From Cryomorpha sp963741985 (GTDB taxonomy: Bacteria > Bacteroidota > Bacteroidia > Flavobacteriales_D > Cryomorphaceae): a DNA stretch of 64,000 nt. The position numbers were made by a program, and so were the translations under genes. The stretch spans positions 558,001 through 622,000 of the forward strand of contig CAVUKD010000004.1 in NCBI GenBank assembly GCA_963741985.1. The letters run 5' to 3'. Below, in pieces: positions 61,860-64,000 of the stretch (positions are counted from its first letter, which is position 1; each line of letters begins with the position of its first letter). The notes under the pieces are model-generated. The model had not been told where the DNA came from and ran no database searches. It worked only from the letters and a program-made list of their open reading frames with translations.

Positions 61860-62249
61860 AGCGTCAGCAAAATCCTGCCCCTCAAAGCGTAAATTTTAAC
61901 TTATTAAAATACAAGTGTTTCATTCCGACGTAAATACCTATGAATGAATACGCGCAACCCTATAAACAACGAAAAAAGACTCAACATGAATGGTTTGATC
62001 GTGCGTATTATATTGTTCTATGTGGTCCATCCTTTTAGAAATCAAATCACACAAATAATTCACCCGTGACTGCATGTGGCTCTTTCCATGGCAGGACATC
62101 GTTCTACCGTACCCGTTTTATCGAAGTTTGGATAATTGTTTTGAGCGAGAATAGGTAAATCAAATATGGTCAAAGATCTCAACGGTTTCTAAAACATTTG
62201 AGATCTTAACCACTGAAAATTATATTATAATGGAGAATCTAAAAAGAAA
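61860..62249. other. Intergenic region between convergent genes
   Basis: 390 nt between yajQ (plus) and the outer-membrane protein gene (minus). Apart from the inverted repeat at 62173-62207 I see no gene or motif. Confidence 0.5.
62173..62207. repeat. REP-like inverted repeat
   Basis: AAGATCTCAA (62173-62182) and TTGAGATCTT (62198-62207) are perfect complements around a 15-nt loop. It lies 43 nt after the outer-membrane protein gene and could end transcription from either side, though no T-run follows. The core resembles the GACCTCAA...TTGAGGTC palindromes seen in many Bacteroidota genomes. Confidence 0.65.
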
Positions 62250-63101
62250 CTATCGCGATGGTTTTTCCAAATGAAAGACCCATCCAAAGACAATATTATA
62301 CTGGCCGAAAAAGAAGCTTTGGGTTCCTTTGTCTGTTGAAGATGGAGTCGTGCGCAAACTGGGCATATCAATAAAGCCTCCTTTGGCCTCCGTTTGCACG
62401 AAAAAGTGATTGAAAAAAGTGACATTTAATCCGGCGACGATTCCCAATCCGAAACCCGACAAATGATAGCGGTCGTTGTCATCGAAGTTTAAAAGCTCTG
62501 CATCGGTGCGAGGAACCAGTGCGCCAATACTTAGACCTTCGGTGAAGTTGATTTTAACTTTTTTGAAATCGAAAAGTTCATCCTGCCTTCGTAATTCTAC
62601 ATTTATGTAATTGAGGCCGTCGGTATGTTCAAACTGCATAAAATCTGGAGAGATGACAATATCAGCATCATGATAATCACCATCATATATCATTCCGGTA
62701 TCATGAATCTCGCCTGATATTTTGACCGTTTGATAGGTCTGCACCACGTATTTCATATGATCGAAGCCAAAGGAAATATTATAATGGTCGTTGAAGAAAT
62801 AGCCGATTCGAAAATTGGTTTGAGGGATAGTTAGTCGGACTGGATTTAAGTATGGATCGGCTGAAAATGGTGTTTGACGATCCGTTGCGACCACCTTATG
62901 AAGGGTAAAATCATAATTATCTCCGTATAAATGCATATTCGAATTTGTATAAAAACCTCGGTTCCAACCCCAATAGAAATACATATCCCCTTTGTGCTGA
63001 TCTCCAACAGAAAGATTTTGTGCATGGCAGTTCCCTATACAGAAGAAGAATATACCAATAAGGAGGCCGCGCGATTTAGTATAATTAGAATTCGGATTCA
63101 T
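62250..63101 (-). CDS. Outer-membrane beta-barrel protein
   Basis: 283 residues with a signal peptide (RGLLIGIFFFCIGNCHAQ) and an alternating polar/non-polar pattern typical of beta-barrels throughout. Examples are MYFYWGWNRGFYTNSN, NFRIGYFFNDHYNISFGFDH and the C-terminal strand FGQYNIVFGWVFHL. No enzymatic motif. Probably a structural or uptake porin-like protein; substrate unknown. Similar proteins are labelled 'hypothetical' in Bacteroidota. It is transcribed alone. Confidence 0.8.
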   Translation of the reverse strand: MNPNSNYTKSRGLLIGIFFFCIGNCHAQNLSVGDQHKGDMYFYWGWNRGFYTNSNMHLYGDNYDFTLHKVVATDRQTPFSADPYLNPVRLTIPQTNFRIGYFFNDHYNISFGFDHMKYVVQTYQTVKISGEIHDTGMIYDGDYHDADIVISPDFMQFEHTDGLNYINVELRRQDELFDFKKVKINFTEGLSIGALVPRTDAELLNFDDNDRYHLSGFGLGIVAGLNVTFFNHFFVQTEAKGGFIDMPSLRTTPSSTDKGTQSFFFGQYNIVFGWVFHLEKPSR

Positions 63102-63181
63102 TTTCTATTCGATAAGGTGCTAAATTTAAAGAAATATTATTGTTTCACATTTCCATCGCATTAAGGATACACTATTTATTT

Positions 63182-63207
63182 TTTGGTTCTTCTTTTGCAG
63201 AACTAAA
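63182..63207. promoter_or_regulatory. Candidate GbsR operator in the gbsR promoter
   Basis: TTTGGTTC (63182-63189), 10 nt, GAACTAAA (63200-63207). The same spacing and nearly the same half-sites as the palindrome before tolC (63732-63757). It overlaps the -33 box of the gbsR promoter, consistent with autoregulation. Confidence 0.6.
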
Positions 63208-63224
63208 AATAAACAATACCTTTG
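63193..63224 (+). promoter_or_regulatory. Promoter of the GbsR regulator gene
   Basis: TTTTG (63193-63197), 19 nt, TACCTTTG (63217-63224): exact match to TTTG/TAnnTTTG with normal spacing, 20 nt before the ATG at 63245. Confidence 0.75.
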
Positions 63225-63244
63225 TCGGGCAAAATAAAATTTAA

Positions 63245-63718
63245 ATGGATCACGTTGTAAAATTAACCGAAAAGCAAAAAGAATTGATTGAGCGACTCGG
63301 TGTATTCAATGAAGAGAATGGTTATCCACCAGCGATATCGCGAATATTGAGCTTACTGCTTGTCTCTCCCGAAACCGCGCTAAGTTTTGACCAGATTCGC
63401 GAAACGTTGAATTTGAGCAAAAGCGCTTGCAGCAATGCGCTAAACCTCTTATTAACCTTGGGTAAAATCGAATATATCACAAAACCAGGAGATCGTAAAC
63501 GCTATTTCAGGAACAAAATAACCTCTTGGCAAAAAGATATTAAGGAAGGATATAAGAAAATAAATAGTGCCTCTGACATCCTCGAAGAGGTGCTAGAGAA
63601 CAGACCTGGAAGTACTACTGAATTTAACCAGTCACTGAAAGATCTCATCAGTTTTATGAAGTTTTTGAAAAACCAACTTCCCACGCTTTACGAGAAGTGG
63701 GAAAAAGAACGCAATTAA
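63245..63718 (+). CDS. GbsR/MarR-family transcriptional regulator
   Basis: 157 residues. N-terminal helix LTEKQKELIERLGVFNEENG, then a winged helix-turn-helix (ALSFDQIRETLNLSKSACSN, then LLLTLGKIEYITKPGDRKRY) and a long C-terminal dimerisation helix. It matches the GbsR branch of MarR-like regulators. A TolC gene follows after 61 nt. Matching palindromes lie in its own promoter and in front of tolC, so it probably represses an efflux operon and itself. In Bacteroidota this gene order (GbsR, TolC, adaptor, RND) is common, from memory. Confidence 0.9.
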   Translation: MDHVVKLTEKQKELIERLGVFNEENGYPPAISRILSLLLVSPETALSFDQIRETLNLSKSACSNALNLLLTLGKIEYITKPGDRKRYFRNKITSWQKDIKEGYKKINSASDILEEVLENRPGSTTEFNQSLKDLISFMKFLKNQLPTLYEKWEKERN

Positions 63719-63731
63719 AATTTTTTCAAAT

Positions 63732-63757
63732 ATTAGTTCTTTTACAACTGAACTAAT
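63732..63757. promoter_or_regulatory. Candidate GbsR operator upstream of tolC
   Basis: ATTAGTTC (63732-63739), 10 nt, GAACTAAT (63750-63757): perfect 8+8 inverted repeat 22 nt before the tolC ATG. It pairs with the related element in the gbsR promoter. Confidence 0.7.
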
Positions 63758-63779
63758 TACTTTTAACAATATTTTACGA

Positions 63780-64000
63780 ATGATAAATAGATTAAAAATA
63801 ACCGCAACTTTTCTTCTTGGTATCGGAATTTGGAGCTCGGCTGCAGGTCAGGACTCGTCATTTACCTTTAACCTTACAGAAGCTCTACAATACGCTTTGA
63901 CCAACAGCATCGAAATTCAAAAGTCTATTCTCGATCAAAAACAAGCAGACTATAAAGTGAAAGAAGTGCGCTCTCAGGCACTCCCCCAATTATCAGGAAG
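63780..64000 (+). CDS. TolC-family outer-membrane efflux protein (partial, N-terminal)
   Basis: Starts at the ATG 63780-63782 and runs out of the window after 73 complete codons. It has a signal peptide (NRLKITATFLLGIGIWSSAA, cut before GQD) and the first outer-membrane-factor repeat (FNLTEALQYALTNSIEIQKS, then QKQADYKVKEVRSQALPQLS). This is the usual start of TolC channels. Downstream genes, probably adaptor and RND pump, are outside the window. Confidence 0.88.
   Translation, partial: MINRLKITATFLLGIGIWSSAAGQDSSFTFNLTEALQYALTNSIEIQKSILDQKQADYKVKEVRSQALPQLSG

Noticed and set aside
1..64000. CRISPR arrays, tRNA, rRNA or prophage genes
   Set aside because: No regularly spaced repeats, no tRNA-like cloverleaf with CCA or GTTCGA-type loop, and no phage structural proteins were seen.

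Overview
The window looks like about 64 kb of a Bacteroidota chromosome, most likely a marine member of Flavobacteriales. Reasons: lipoproteins with short LxxC lipoboxes, a type IX secretion sorting tail on a FAS1 protein, Bacteroidota-type promoters (TTG near -33 and TAnnTTTG near -7), an AT-rich composition with no obvious Shine-Dalgarno sites, and families largely confined to this phylum (DUF6660, the Lacal_2735 family, DUF3347, GbsR/MarR next to TolC). A sulfotransferase beside an exopolysaccharide locus fits a marine habitat. I saw no rRNA, tRNA, CRISPR array or prophage.

Layout. 0-4.6 kb: the end of a B12-dependent ribonucleotide reductase gene, a secreted protein with a dockerin-like tail, an M1 aminopeptidase and a decayed IS200-like transposase. 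4.7-10.4 kb: a complete seven-gene Mrp/Mnh Na+/H+ antiporter operon on the minus strand. 10.6-14.4 kb: ferritin, a HipA-like kinase/DUF3037 pair, small conserved proteins and an SDR. 14.48-14.91 kb: remains of two toxin-antitoxin genes. 15-31.3 kb: a metal and drug efflux island. It holds a DUF6660 protein, a CzcA-type RND pump fused to its own TolC domain, an adaptor, a CDF zinc exporter, a second set of TolC, adaptor, MFS and RND genes, and a two-component system. 31.6-35.2 kb: folE, a 58-residue protein and an SDR lacking the catalytic Tyr, then a FAS1 protein and a PepSY-like lipoprotein. 35.3-39.0 kb: a lipid-linked sugar transfer group (Dpm1-like GT2, double LAB_N protein, ArnT-like GT) and a DUF3347 lipoprotein. 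39.4-59.9 kb: a Wzx/Wzy-type exopolysaccharide locus, mostly on the minus strand. 60-64 kb: an unknown small gene, a sulfotransferase overlapping yajQ, an outer-membrane protein, and a GbsR regulator followed by the start of a tolC gene.

How the genes work together. The exopolysaccharide genes form a full pathway: a WcaJ-like initiator, about ten glycosyltransferases, an acetyltransferase, a Wzx flippase, a Wzy-like polymerase, and Wzc and Wza for export. The metal island pairs periplasm-spanning export with cytoplasmic CDF export.

The most interesting non-coding signals are: (1) an almost identical two-half-site operator upstream of both folE and the FAS1 gene; (2) matched palindromes with 10-nt spacers in front of gbsR and in front of tolC; (3) a nested hairpin in the predicted leader of the wcaJ-like gene; (4) REP-like palindromes in a genome segment that also carries a decayed IS200-like transposase. 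The best candidates for poorly described systems are the folE/Lacal_2735/SDR/FAS1 regulon and the HipA-like/DUF3037 pair.
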